Of a stretch of DNA of 64,000 nt, positions 52,360 to 59,851 are shown in pieces (position 1 is the stretch's first letter; each line of letters begins with the position of its first letter). A program made the position numbers and the translations under genes. Below the pieces are notes generated by a model that saw only the letters and a program-made list of their open reading frames with translations, had not been told where the DNA came from and did not search any database. Source of the stretch: Chloroflexota bacterium (GTDB lineage Bacteria > Chloroflexota > Anaerolineae > Aggregatilineales > Phototrophicaceae); contig JACRPS010000021.1 in NCBI GenBank assembly GCA_016223085.1, positions 62,001 through 126,000 of the forward strand, written 5' to 3'.

Positions 52360-53349
52360 CTACTCCAGCGCCAGCGACCAGAGGTAATCCACCAGCGCCC
52401 AGGTTTCCTCCGGCGTGAACAGCAGCCCCCAGTTTGGCATATCCGTACCCATGCCGCCGCGCCGGATTTTGGCGTACAGCACGTCAGCACGCATGGTGAA
52501 CATATGCTGCGTATCACTGAAGGCGACCGGCGGCTGGGCGGTTTGCCCGGCCATGAAGCCATCACCGCCGCCCGTCGCGCCGTGACAGGCGAGGCAGTTT
52601 TTGGCATACGTCAGGGCCGCCTGCGCCAACGTTTCTGGCGATGCGCTGGATGTCCACAAGTAGGCGACCGCGTCGCGCAGATCAGTGTCAGATGCCGTTG
52701 GATTGCGGGTCGCCAGCAGCGCCACGCCCTGCGCCGGGCTGTGCGACCGCCGCCAGTTCACATCCTGTAGTTCAGGCGGGATGGTCAACGTTTTGACCAG
52801 CGACGCGCCCCGCTGTGCTGAAACAGTCATTTCTTGGGCGTGGCCGTGTGTTGCAGCGGCGGGTGCGTGAACGGCGTCAATGTCCACGCCTTCGGCCACC
52901 AGCGCCGCAATCACCGGATCGGTTTCGGTGACGGGTGTAGGGTTGGCCGGGTCAATCACCTCGATCACGCCGCGCATCCGCCAGTGATTGGGGCTGCACC
53001 AGGTATTGCAGTAGTAGGTGTAGCGCCCCGGACGGTCGAACGAAAGTGAGACTTCCTTGATTTTGCCCGGTATCACCGGCCCCAGGTCTACACCCAGACC
53101 GGGACCGATGGCGATGCCGTGCGGCAGATCAGTTGAGCTAAACCGCAGCGTCAGCTTTTGCCCGACCTGCACCTGGATGCTGCCCGGCTGGAAACCGCCG
53201 TTTTCGGCAATCGTGGCGTGAACATCCAGCGGGCCAATGCCATGCAGCGCCGGACGGACAGCCAACTGGTAGCCCAGCAGTAGCGCCGGGATCAGCGCCG
53301 CATAGATGAGCAGCACGACGCGAAACGGACGGTTGGCGGACAGACTCAT
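52360..53349 (-). CDS. Membrane-anchored CuA-type cupredoxin fused to cytochrome c
   Basis: The ATG at 53349 overlaps the stop of the upstream gene (TGATG) and begins 'SLSANRPFRVVLLIYAALIPALLLGYQL'; 329 residues. One membrane segment (10–29) is followed by a cupredoxin domain (40–135). It has His77 ('LPHGIA') and the CuA motif C114-x3-C118-x3-H122-x2-M125 in 'CNTWCSPNHWRM'. A His/Pro-rich linker (about 137–180) leads to a class I cytochrome c with heme-binding C252-x2-C255-H256 and a probable axial Met at 300 or 304. It should transfer electrons outside the membrane, similar to subunit II of heme-copper oxidases or a nitrous-oxide-reductase-type donor. No oxidase subunit I is nearby. It is the last gene of the copper-linked operon. 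Confidence 0.88.
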   Translation of the reverse strand: MSLSANRPFRVVLLIYAALIPALLLGYQLAVRPALHGIGPLDVHATIAENGGFQPGSIQVQVGQKLTLRFSSTDLPHGIAIGPGLGVDLGPVIPGKIKEVSLSFDRPGRYTYYCNTWCSPNHWRMRGVIEVIDPANPTPVTETDPVIAALVAEGVDIDAVHAPAAATHGHAQEMTVSAQRGASLVKTLTIPPELQDVNWRRSHSPAQGVALLATRNPTASDTDLRDAVAYLWTSSASPETLAQAALTYAKNCLACHGATGGGDGFMAGQTAQPPVAFSDTQHMFTMRADVLYAKIRRGGMGTDMPNWGLLFTPEETWALVDYLWSLALE

Positions 53350-53852
53350 CACGATACCCAGTTCGACCGAATAATCACTTCCTGTTGCGGTTTGACGGGG
53401 TCGTTGGTCAGCACGTGGACGCGGAACTCGTGCTGGCCTTCCATCCCTTCGTGCATGGTAAACCGAACGCTGACCGACGTTTCCTGTCCGGGCTGTAATG
53501 TCGTCGAACCGACGACCGCGCGGGGCGGTCAGCACCCTTCCACGAGTTCAACTCGTGGTTCACCCAGGAGGGTCAGCGGTTGATCGCCGATGTTTTTCAC
53601 GCGGAAAACAGTTTCGACCGGCGTGTTCATCCGCACGTCCCCATAGTCAAAAAATGCCTGATCAATGGCGGCGCTGGGCTGGCCGGACACTTCCGCCGTG
53701 TAGGGCGGCTGCTGGCTGCCCTGAATCAACCACAGCGCCAGTGCGATGATCGCCGCGCCGATACCAACCAGCACGGCGGGCAGCATCCAGGTCGGGCGCT
53801 TGGGTATGGGCGGCTGGACATTTTTAGAACGTCTGCGTTTGATGGTACTCAT
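53349..53852 (-). CDS. Candidate selenoprotein: membrane-anchored DUF1573-like protein with in-frame UGA
   Basis: ATG 53852 (AGGGA upstream); 168 codons if the internal UGA (codon 108, 53531–53529) is read as selenocysteine. A basic N-terminus and one membrane helix (about 23–44) precede an Ig-like domain: 'AAIDQAFFDYGDVRMNTPVETVFRVKNIGDQPLTLLGEPRVELVEGC'. After the UGA the same frame continues 'PPRAVVGSTTLQPGQETSV' and 'VRFTMHEGMEGQHEF', exactly what completes such a domain, and ends at TGA 53351–53349. That stop overlaps the ATG of the CuA gene. The site reads Gly-Cys-UGA-Pro-Pro. As I recall, relatives carry Cys-Cys-Pro-Pro here. Immediately downstream is a hairpin fitting a bacterial SECIS. 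A redox or copper role is likely. If not Sec, the gene is disrupted at this codon. Confidence 0.78.
53500..53516 (-). promoter_or_regulatory. SECIS-like hairpin downstream of the UGA
   Basis: On the minus strand, GTCGTCG-GTT-CGACGAC is a perfect 7-bp stem with the loop beginning 20 bases after the UGA, and GGT at the top. Bacterial SECIS elements lie inside the coding region with the loop about 16–37 bases 3' of the UGA and a G in the first loop positions. Confidence 0.65.
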
Positions 53853-53881
53853 GGGTGTTCCCTCATTTTTACGATTGTTTC

Positions 53882-53908
53882 GTAGGGGCGCACGGCGGTG
53901 CACCCCTG
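53882..53908. repeat. Intergenic palindrome copy (diverged)
   Basis: Half GTAGGGGCGCACGG with right half CGGTGCACCCCTG, in the gap between the selenoprotein and the PCYCGC lipoprotein. Confidence 0.6.
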
Positions 53909-53927
53909 CCATTTCCGTTTTTATCTT

Positions 53928-53955
53928 GTAGGGACACAATATATTGTGTCCCTAC
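53928..53955. repeat. Intergenic palindrome, 28 bp perfect
   Basis: Perfect palindrome with half GTAGGGACACAATA. It lies 20 bases after the preceding copy; the two sit together inside the operon gap. Confidence 0.85.
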
Positions 53956-53969
53956 AGGCGATCTCGCCT

Positions 53970-54425
53970 CTATCCCTGTGGCATAACCGTGTCCGTAGAC
54001 GGCCCGAACGAGCTGTAAGTCGAATCAACGTAAGCGCGGATTTCCGTAGGCGAGCGCCCATCGCGCATCAGCCGCATCACATCCTGCGTGATGTCTACGC
54101 AGATGCCACAGCCGTCGGCGTGGTTGTCGTAAATCACGTTGCCGGCCTTATCAATTTCTTTCACGTAGCAGTTGAGATTACTTTTATGGCCCATGTTGCC
54201 GCAGCCGCAGTAACATGGCACGGTTTCCAGGGCGTGCGGGTTGGCAACGGCGAACTGATAGGCTTCGCGCACGCGCGGGGGCGCATCGCTTAAAAAGTCC
54301 GGCAGGCCGGAGGCGGGCGCGAGTGAATAGGGCGCAGCCGCTTCAGAAGCGGTGGATTGTCCGGCGCAGCCTGCCAGCGCCGCAATCAGCAGCAGGGCAG
54401 CCAGACGCACGATTTGATTCAACAC
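53970..54425 (-). CDS. PCYCGC-motif lipoprotein
   Basis: A GTG at 54425 is chosen because GGGAG lies 8 bases upstream; in-frame ATG 54431 and TTG 54440 are alternatives. 151 residues. A lipoprotein signal ends in 'IAALAGC' with Cys20 lipidated. The mature part contains 'VPCYCGCGNMGHKSNLNCYVKE', the defining motif of the PCYCGC family, and 'GCGICVDITQDVMRLMRDG'. The Cys-rich pocket could bind copper or another metal or carry disulfides; no function is proven. Its leader holds two CsoR-like operators. It is followed by the candidate selenoprotein and the CuA–cytochrome c protein, so a role in extracytoplasmic copper handling is a reasonable inference. Confidence 0.87.
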   Translation of the reverse strand: MLNQIVRLAALLLIAALAGCAGQSTASEAAAPYSLAPASGLPDFLSDAPPRVREAYQFAVANPHALETVPCYCGCGNMGHKSNLNCYVKEIDKAGNVIYDNHADGCGICVDITQDVMRLMRDGRSPTEIRAYVDSTYSSFGPSTDTVMPQG

Positions 54426-54456
54426 AGACATTTCTCCCAATAATGCATCAACAAAT

Positions 54457-54493
54457 ATACCCCTATGGGTATAACCTATACTCTACGGGGTAT
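54457..54493 (-). promoter_or_regulatory. Tandem CsoR-like operators
   Basis: ATACCCCTATGGGTAT (54457–54472) and ATACTCTACGGGGTAT (54478–54493) are two palindromic sites whose centres are 21 bp apart, two helical turns. They match the TACCC–GGGTA pattern of copper-sensing CsoR operators; the second resembles the Bacillus subtilis copZA site as I recall it. A minus-strand TATATT (54459–54454) overlaps the proximal site and may be the −10. No csoR gene is in the window. Confidence 0.68.
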
Positions 54494-54747
54494 GGAAGAT
54501 GCCAGGTAGAAACACCTGTCCGGCTTTTGGATGACAAACGTCATTTTGCTGAAAAAAGGGCATAGGGGCACTGGCGGCGCTGTGTCCCCATAGAAGATTG
54601 AACCAGAGTTCGTGGTAAGTCATTCAGTGAAGCAGCGCCGTTGAGCAGTCGGCGTTCACCCGTCAGCCAAAAACATAAAAACCAAAAGCTGAACGCTGGG
54701 GGCTGACCGCTAAAGCAGGGTTTGCGCCTGACTGGCGGTCATCGGTT
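54494..54747. other. Intergenic region between copper operon and ferritin
   Basis: About 250 bases with no gene. It contains a degenerate palindrome copy (54562–54592, ATAGGGGCACTGG…). The block near 54655–54715 is rich in short direct repeats of CTGAACGCT/GCTGACCGCT type. Nothing coding is recognisable. Confidence 0.55.
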
Positions 54748-55260
54748 TTACTCCGCTTCTGCTTCGGCTTCCGGCTGGCGTCCGGCCAGTTCGCGGTCAA
54801 GCATAAACAACCCCTGGCTGGAGTCGCCAATCCGCTTCAGGTCCTGAATCACAGCATCCACACTGGCTTCTTCTTCCACCTGTTCATCCACAAACCATTG
54901 GAGGAAGCTGTTGGTGGCGTGGTCGGACTCCTGAATGGCGAGGTTCACCAGATTGTTGATGCTGGCCGTCACTTTCTGTTCGTGTTTGAGCGCATCCTGG
55001 AACGCTTCCAGCGGTGATGACCACTCGGTTTTCGGGGCACTCAACGCCTTCAGCGTCACGCGCCCGCGCCGGCTGTTGATGTAGTGATAAAACTTCATCG
55101 CGTGGCCGTTTTCTTCTTCCGCCTGGACGTGCATCCAGTTGGCAAAACCCAGCAGGTTTTCTGCCTCAAAATAGGCAGCCATCGCCAGATACTGGAACGA
55201 CGCGCCAAACTCCATGTTGATCTGGTCGTTGAGGGCCGTTTTCATCCTGTCACTGAGCAT
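54748..55260 (-). CDS. ftnA: Ferritin
   Basis: 170 residues, the normal size for bacterial non-heme ferritin. Ferroxidase-centre residues are visible: Glu in 'INMEFGASFQYLAMAAYFE' and the E-x-x-H pair in 'VQAEEENGHAMKFYHYI', plus Glu in 'LKHEQKVTASINNLVNLAIQESDHATNSFLQWFVDEQVEEEA'. It stores iron as ferric mineral in a 24-mer and limits oxidative damage. The C-terminus is an acidic Glu-Ala tail. AGAAACGGGA lies just upstream. It is not in an operon with its neighbours. Confidence 0.93.
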   Translation of the reverse strand: MLSDRMKTALNDQINMEFGASFQYLAMAAYFEAENLLGFANWMHVQAEEENGHAMKFYHYINSRRGRVTLKALSAPKTEWSSPLEAFQDALKHEQKVTASINNLVNLAIQESDHATNSFLQWFVDEQVEEEASVDAVIQDLKRIGDSSQGLFMLDRELAGRQPEAEAEAE

Positions 55261-55367
55261 GTCCCGTTTCTCCTTCGGCTGTAAGCCAGCACCGATCCTG
55301 ATTCACCCTTGAGGCCATGATTGTAACGCGCTTGCCCGACCAACGCACGGCTGCGCCAGGTTGTGCC

Positions 55368-55396
55368 TTGACGCACCGGGGGCAATCCGATACAAT
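55368..55396 (+). promoter_or_regulatory. tRNA promoter
   Basis: TTGACG (55368–55373) and TACAAT (55391–55396) with exactly 17 bases between them, 14 bases before the tRNA 5' end. Confidence 0.75.
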
Positions 55397-55409
55397 GCAG
55401 CCATCAACC

Positions 55410-55482
<73 letters not shown>

Positions 55483-55509
55483 CTCTTTGGAATGAAGACT
55501 GCAATAAAT

Positions 55510-55540
55510 AAAACACCTTCGGCGAGAGGTGTTTTGTTTT
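55510..55540 (+). terminator. Intrinsic terminator of the tRNA transcript
   Basis: AAACACCT (55511–55518) pairs with AGGTGTTT (55527–55534), loop TCGGCGAG, followed by TGTTTT. Confidence 0.85.
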
Positions 55541-55663
55541 CTTTGGAATCAGCCTGCATCACTGTCTATGACAATTGAGCACCGGTTAATTTTCCCTGTC
55601 CATTTTCCACAGCGATTCCAGTTCTCGCGGTTAAATGAAAGCCGATACCTCTGATTTTTCGCA

Positions 55664-55686
55664 GGGGTGAACCGCCGGTTCGCCCC
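55664..55686. repeat. Second-type palindrome
   Basis: GGGGTGAACC-GCC-GGTTCGCCCC, nearly perfect. It shares the GGGG…CCCC ends with the main family but has a different core. Confidence 0.6.
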
Positions 55687-55733
55687 TCCTGTGATCGGTT
55701 TAATACCTATCCGTAAACCTCTCTTATCTGTCG

Positions 55734-55761
55734 GTAGGGGCACGGCGTGCCGTGCCCCTAC
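55734..55761. repeat. Intergenic palindrome, 28 bp perfect
   Basis: Perfect palindrome-family member with half GTAGGGGCACGGCG; the central bases differ from the copy at 9383 by two positions per half. Confidence 0.9.
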
Positions 55762-55972
55762 TTAGCCATCCATAAACATTCCTCCGAGGCAGCATGGTGC
55801 CGACAGTCACCACGATTGTGTGTTGTTGAGACCGGAACAGACCTTCGATATTCGGTAAAGGAACGGTTTTAGCCTGTCCCTTGCAAAATCGATTCTGTAT
55901 GCAAACCAAACAATTGGGGATATACTGAAAGGGTTGAACGGAAACCGTAATTGAGCCGGGTGTGGTGTAAGC

Positions 55973-58276
55973 ATGCTCAACAGCTTTCGGCTGCGCCTTG
56001 TGTTGGTGGTTCTGCTCCTGTTTGTGCCGGTTGTGGTACTGGTACTGTGGATTGCCGAATCACACCGCAGCCAATTACTGGAGGATGCTCAGGGGGATGC
56101 TCTGGCTCTGGCTCTGGCGGTTTCCGCAGAGTATCGCCAATATATTGATCGTGCCCACCAACTCCTGACCTTGCTGTCACACCTTCCGATTATCCGCAGC
56201 AAAAACATGGATGCCTGCAATACGTTATTGGCTGGTCTGTTAGAGGAGTACAGCGTCTACAATGGCATCTTTGTCGTGGATGCTGATACCGGAATAGGGC
56301 TATGCAGCGCACGGCCTTATGTCCAGCCGGTGGATAACGGCCAGTTTGCCTGGTACCAGGAAGTGCTGGCCAAGCGCGATTTTGTTATCAGTGAGTACCG
56401 GATTGGCCCACAGACCGGCGATCCTATTCTGACGATGGGTTTACCGGTCTACGATGATGCCGGTCAGCTTACGGCAGTTGTCGCCACCAGTCTGTCGTTG
56501 CGCTGGCTTAATGAATTTGTTCAGGACAATGTCTTACCTCCCAATTCCAGCTTAACCATCACCGATGCTCAAGGTACGGTACTGGTCCGTTATCCGGAAC
56601 GAACCGAACTGGTGGGCCAACCCTTCCCCGTTGTGGCGGTTCGGAACGCGATGCTGGCAAATCCTCAAGGCATGGTTCGCGCGCCAGGTATTGATGCGGC
56701 TCCGCGCATTTTCGCCTACACCCGTATTGATTCCGGTTCTGGTAGTATTTACGCCATCGCCGGCATCCCCGAAGCCGTCATCTTCGCGGATGCTGAACGG
56801 GTGCGGGTTCAAAGTCTGATCGTATTGGCTGTGATGATCGTGATCGGGGTAGCCGGAGCGTGGCTGAGTGGCACGGTTCTCGTCCGTCCGATACACGATC
56901 TCAACCGTGCCATTCGCGGCATTACCTCCGGTCAACCGGATTTCCGCGCGGCGCTGAAAGCCGATACGGTTGAATTACAGGGGCTGCTGGCAGCCTTTAA
57001 CGAGATGGCAGCCACGATCGAACAACGTATGAATAACCAGATTCGGCGGCTTTCGGCAGCGAATGCCGAGCGCGATGAACTATTTCAGGCGGAGCGCCAG
57101 ACACGGCAGGAGGTGGAAAAGCTTGCCGAAAACCTGGCACAGTTGCAGGCTGTGACGGAAATGCTGGGACAGGCCGTCAGTGTCAATGAAGTCACCAGGA
57201 TTACGATTGAGCAGGCGATTAACGTGCTGGGCGCAAAAACCGGCAGTTTCCACCTGTATGATGAAGCGGAGCAGATGTTTGAACTGCGCTACACGACCTC
57301 GAGCCAGCCGAAGGAAGCGCTTGCCAAGTGGCAGCGTTATCCTGCCGACCCGGCTTTTCCCATTACCAGTGTCGTCCGACAGAAACGGGCGTTGTGGTGT
57401 GCTTCAGCCCAGGACCTGGAGCAGCAGTATCCGGCAATGGCAGAGTTTTCTGACAGGAATCCCGGAGCATCTGCCATACTGCCCGTCGTGGTTGGGGAGC
57501 GAGCGCTTGGCGCGGTCGGTTTGACGTTTGCCGAGCCGCGGACGTTCAGTGACGATGAGAAAGCATTAGCGTTATCCATCGTGCATCAATGCGCGCAGGC
57601 GCTGGACCGCGTCCGTCTGGCAGAACAGGCGGAAGCAGCGGCGGCGGTGCGGGAACGCCAACGCCTGGCGCGTGATCTTCATGATGCCGTCAGCCAGACC
57701 CTGTATTCAGCGACGATCATTGCGGAAAGCATCCCCCGGCTGTGGCAAAGCAATCCGCAGCGGGCGCTGGCTTTGCTGGAGCAGGTCCACACCCTGAACC
57801 GGGCCGCCGGGGCAGAGATGCGTGTGTTGTTGTGGGAACTCCGGCCTGAAGCGCTGGAGAAAGCGACGCTGCAGGAACTTTTAACGCAGCTTGCGCTAAC
57901 GGCAATGGGACGAAAAGAAGTTCAGGTGTCGCTTGACCTGCAACTGGATCCCCAGGAACGGCTGCCCGCGCCGGTACACGTTACCTTTTATCGAATCGCT
58001 CAGGAAGCGTTGAACAATGTCATTAAACATGCTCAGGCCCAACAGGTCATCGTTTCTGTGAAAGCATCAACTGAAGATATCGTGCTGTGCATCGAGGATG
58101 ATGGCAAGGGGTTTGACGCCGAGGCCGAAGCAGCGGGTATGGGGTTGGGCAACATGCGGGAACGAGCTGACAGTATTGGCGCGAGCCTGGCCGTGACCAG
58201 CACAGTCGGTAAAGGAACGCGTGTGGTCGTGCGCTGGCTTCGACAATCAGACCCCGATGCCGCCGGAACCGCCTGA
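55973..58276 (+). CDS. dCache–HAMP–GAF sensor histidine kinase, NarL-type
   Basis: 767 residues. A membrane segment (about 7–24) is followed by a large extracellular dCache sensor (about 30–275, 'YNGIFVVDADTGIGLCSARPYVQP', 'FAYTRIDSGSGSIYAIAGIP') and a second membrane segment (about 280–302). A HAMP domain (about 303–355), coiled region and GAF domain (about 390–540, 'INVLGAKTGSFHLYDE') follow. The HisKA_3 domain has 'RLARDLHDAVSQTLYSATII', with phospho-His570. The HATPase_c has 'TFYRIAQEALNNVIKHAQA' and 'IEDDGKGFDAEAEAAGMGLGNMRERA'. It should sense an external small molecule and signal to a NarL/FixJ regulator. The catalytic half is closely similar to that of the 13.4-kb kinase. No partner regulator is adjacent. 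Confidence 0.92.
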   Translation: MLNSFRLRLVLVVLLLFVPVVVLVLWIAESHRSQLLEDAQGDALALALAVSAEYRQYIDRAHQLLTLLSHLPIIRSKNMDACNTLLAGLLEEYSVYNGIFVVDADTGIGLCSARPYVQPVDNGQFAWYQEVLAKRDFVISEYRIGPQTGDPILTMGLPVYDDAGQLTAVVATSLSLRWLNEFVQDNVLPPNSSLTITDAQGTVLVRYPERTELVGQPFPVVAVRNAMLANPQGMVRAPGIDAAPRIFAYTRIDSGSGSIYAIAGIPEAVIFADAERVRVQSLIVLAVMIVIGVAGAWLSGTVLVRPIHDLNRAIRGITSGQPDFRAALKADTVELQGLLAAFNEMAATIEQRMNNQIRRLSAANAERDELFQAERQTRQEVEKLAENLAQLQAVTEMLGQAVSVNEVTRITIEQAINVLGAKTGSFHLYDEAEQMFELRYTTSSQPKEALAKWQRYPADPAFPITSVVRQKRALWCASAQDLEQQYPAMAEFSDRNPGASAILPVVVGERALGAVGLTFAEPRTFSDDEKALALSIVHQCAQALDRVRLAEQAEAAAAVRERQRLARDLHDAVSQTLYSATIIAESIPRLWQSNPQRALALLEQVHTLNRAAGAEMRVLLWELRPEALEKATLQELLTQLALTAMGRKEVQVSLDLQLDPQERLPAPVHVTFYRIAQEALNNVIKHAQAQQVIVSVKASTEDIVLCIEDDGKGFDAEAEAAGMGLGNMRERADSIGASLAVTSTVGKGTRVVVRWLRQSDPDAAGTA

Positions 58277-58375
58277 CCGGCCAGCCGCCGTTCCACAACC
58301 GCGTCAGCAGACCGCCGATCAGTTTCCGCCAGTGCGTGGAAGATTACAAAAACAGTTGGGACTGAGCGACCAGAA

Positions 58376-59230
58376 TCACGCCTTTCGCGCCACGATGCCC
58401 GCCCACTGCGAATCGGGCTGGTAGGGCGTGCCGGTCAGATCGCCATAGACCGCTTCAACAGTGAAGCCCTGCGCCCGCAGCGCCGCACCGATGGTTTCCG
58501 GCGTATAATAGTGCCTCCAGACACGGTATTCGGTAACTGCGCCGTTGTTCTCGATGACGAGATACTGCTCCAGACCCGTGTCATGTTCAGCATAGTTGTA
58601 ATAGCGGGACAGCACCAGATGCGGCCCCGGCTTCCAGAAGCCCGCACCGGTGATGACCGACCAGCCGGAAGGCGGCTGCCGGCGGTCGTCGTGGCACGGC
58701 GTTGTTATGTCAAACACAAACCAGCCACCGGGACGTAGCGCCCGGCGCACACCTTGCAGCACCGTGTCGCGGTGCTGGTCGCTCAGTACACAGATGTCGC
58801 CGTAAATCAGCGTCACGGCGTCGAAACTGTTCGCCATGTCGAGCGTCAGATAGTCGGCGTGGATGTACATGCTGCGCGGGTCGTGGTCGCGGGCGTACCG
58901 GATGGAGTTTTCGGAAAAGTCCACACCGGTTACCTGCAATCCCCGTTCGGCAAATCGCCGCGTGTACAGGCCCGGCCCGCAGCCCAGGTCCAGCAGCGCC
59001 GCCCCCGGCTGTAAATCCAGCCGTTGCATTAACCAGACGACAGTGCGATCAATCGTTTCCGGCTTGCGGCTGGCGGCCTCGGTATCAGGGTCAAGATGCG
59101 CTATTAACAGCTGCTGCGCGATGTACGGGTCGTCCCAGAAGCGGGCGCTGGCGGGTTCAAACAGCGGCGGCGGCTGCGCCAGGCGTGCCAGCGTTTCCAG
59201 TTGCAGGTCGTCGTTTTCGATGAGATTCAA
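58376..59230 (-). CDS. Class I SAM-dependent methyltransferase
   Basis: 284 residues. The SAM-binding motif I is 'ALLDLGCGPGLYTRRFAERG' (near 78–97), motif II 'VTGVDFSENSIRYARDHD', with 'ADYLTLDMANSFDAVTLIYGDICVLSD' and 'ALRPGGWFVFDITT' completing the Rossmann fold. The substrate cannot be read. It is the last gene of the minus-strand operon that starts with the glycosyltransferase; it begins 30 bases after the acyltransferase stop. Confidence 0.87.
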   Translation of the reverse strand: MNLIENDDLQLETLARLAQPPPLFEPASARFWDDPYIAQQLLIAHLDPDTEAASRKPETIDRTVVWLMQRLDLQPGAALLDLGCGPGLYTRRFAERGLQVTGVDFSENSIRYARDHDPRSMYIHADYLTLDMANSFDAVTLIYGDICVLSDQHRDTVLQGVRRALRPGGWFVFDITTPCHDDRRQPPSGWSVITGAGFWKPGPHLVLSRYYNYAEHDTGLEQYLVIENNGAVTEYRVWRHYYTPETIGAALRAQGFTVEAVYGDLTGTPYQPDSQWAGIVARKA

Positions 59231-59260
59231 TGCTTCCCCCTTTACAGGCCGCTGGCGGCG

Positions 59261-59851
59261 CTATCCCAGCGTGATATCACTCATGCGCTCCTCGTGCCGT
59301 CCAGTGATACCGGTATAAAAAGCGCGAATCGTTTGCATGTCGGCGTCGAGGTCGCCAGTCGGGTCAATCACCGGCCCCAGGCCGGCGGTTTTGCGCGAAT
59401 AATCAATAAAGCCCAGCACCAGCGGCACGTTCGCGCCCTGCGCAATGTGGTAAAAGCCGGTTTTCCAGCGGTCGGCCCGGCTGCGTGTGCCCTCCGGCGC
59501 GATTACCAGCACGGCGCGGTTGCGTCCGTTGAACCACTCTACCGCCTGCTCAACGGCGTTGCGGCTGGCCGCGCGATCAATCGGAATGCCGCCCAACGCC
59601 TTCAGCAAACCGCCAAACGGCGGCTTAAACAGCGTATGTTTGCCCAGCCAGTGCAGCCGAACACGCAGCGCAAACGCCATCAGGATGAGAATCAGGCCAT
59701 CCCAGTTGGACGTATGCGGCGCGCCAATAATCACAAATTTAGGCAGATTCGGAACCTGCCTGGCGGCGCGCCAGCCGAACAGCCGCAGCAGCAGGCGGGC
59801 GATAGTGGCAAGGACGATGCCGTACTCCGGCGGGCGTGACAAACTGCTCAT
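59261..59851 (-). CDS. 1-acyl-glycerol-3-phosphate acyltransferase-like (PlsC family)
   Basis: 196 residues. The acyltransferase motif H-x4-D is 'APHTSNWDG' (near 44–52), with 'GGIPIDRA' and the 'PEGTRS' motif III following. The hydrophobic N-terminal part suggests membrane association. It should add an acyl chain to a lysophospholipid or related alcohol. The short length is at the low end of the family but all motifs are present. Its ATG overlaps the TIR gene stop (ATGA), so the two are translationally coupled. Confidence 0.87.
   Translation of the reverse strand: MSSLSRPPEYGIVLATIARLLLRLFGWRAARQVPNLPKFVIIGAPHTSNWDGLILILMAFALRVRLHWLGKHTLFKPPFGGLLKALGGIPIDRAASRNAVEQAVEWFNGRNRAVLVIAPEGTRSRADRWKTGFYHIAQGANVPLVLGFIDYSRKTAGLGPVIDPTGDLDADMQTIRAFYTGITGRHEERMSDITLG

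Larger units (their letters stand above)
55541..55972. other. Intergenic region before the dCache kinase
   Basis: 432 bases without a supported gene. It holds two palindromic repeats (55664–55686 and 55734–55761). The last 80 bases, AT-richer, are the likely promoter zone of the kinase; a TATACT at 55921 is a candidate −10 without a clear −35. Confidence 0.6.

Noticed and set aside
53529-53852. Treating the DUF1573-like gene as ending at the UGA (107 residues)
   Set aside because: The domain is incomplete at that point, the frame continues with fitting residues, and the downstream stop overlaps the next start; read-through is the better model.
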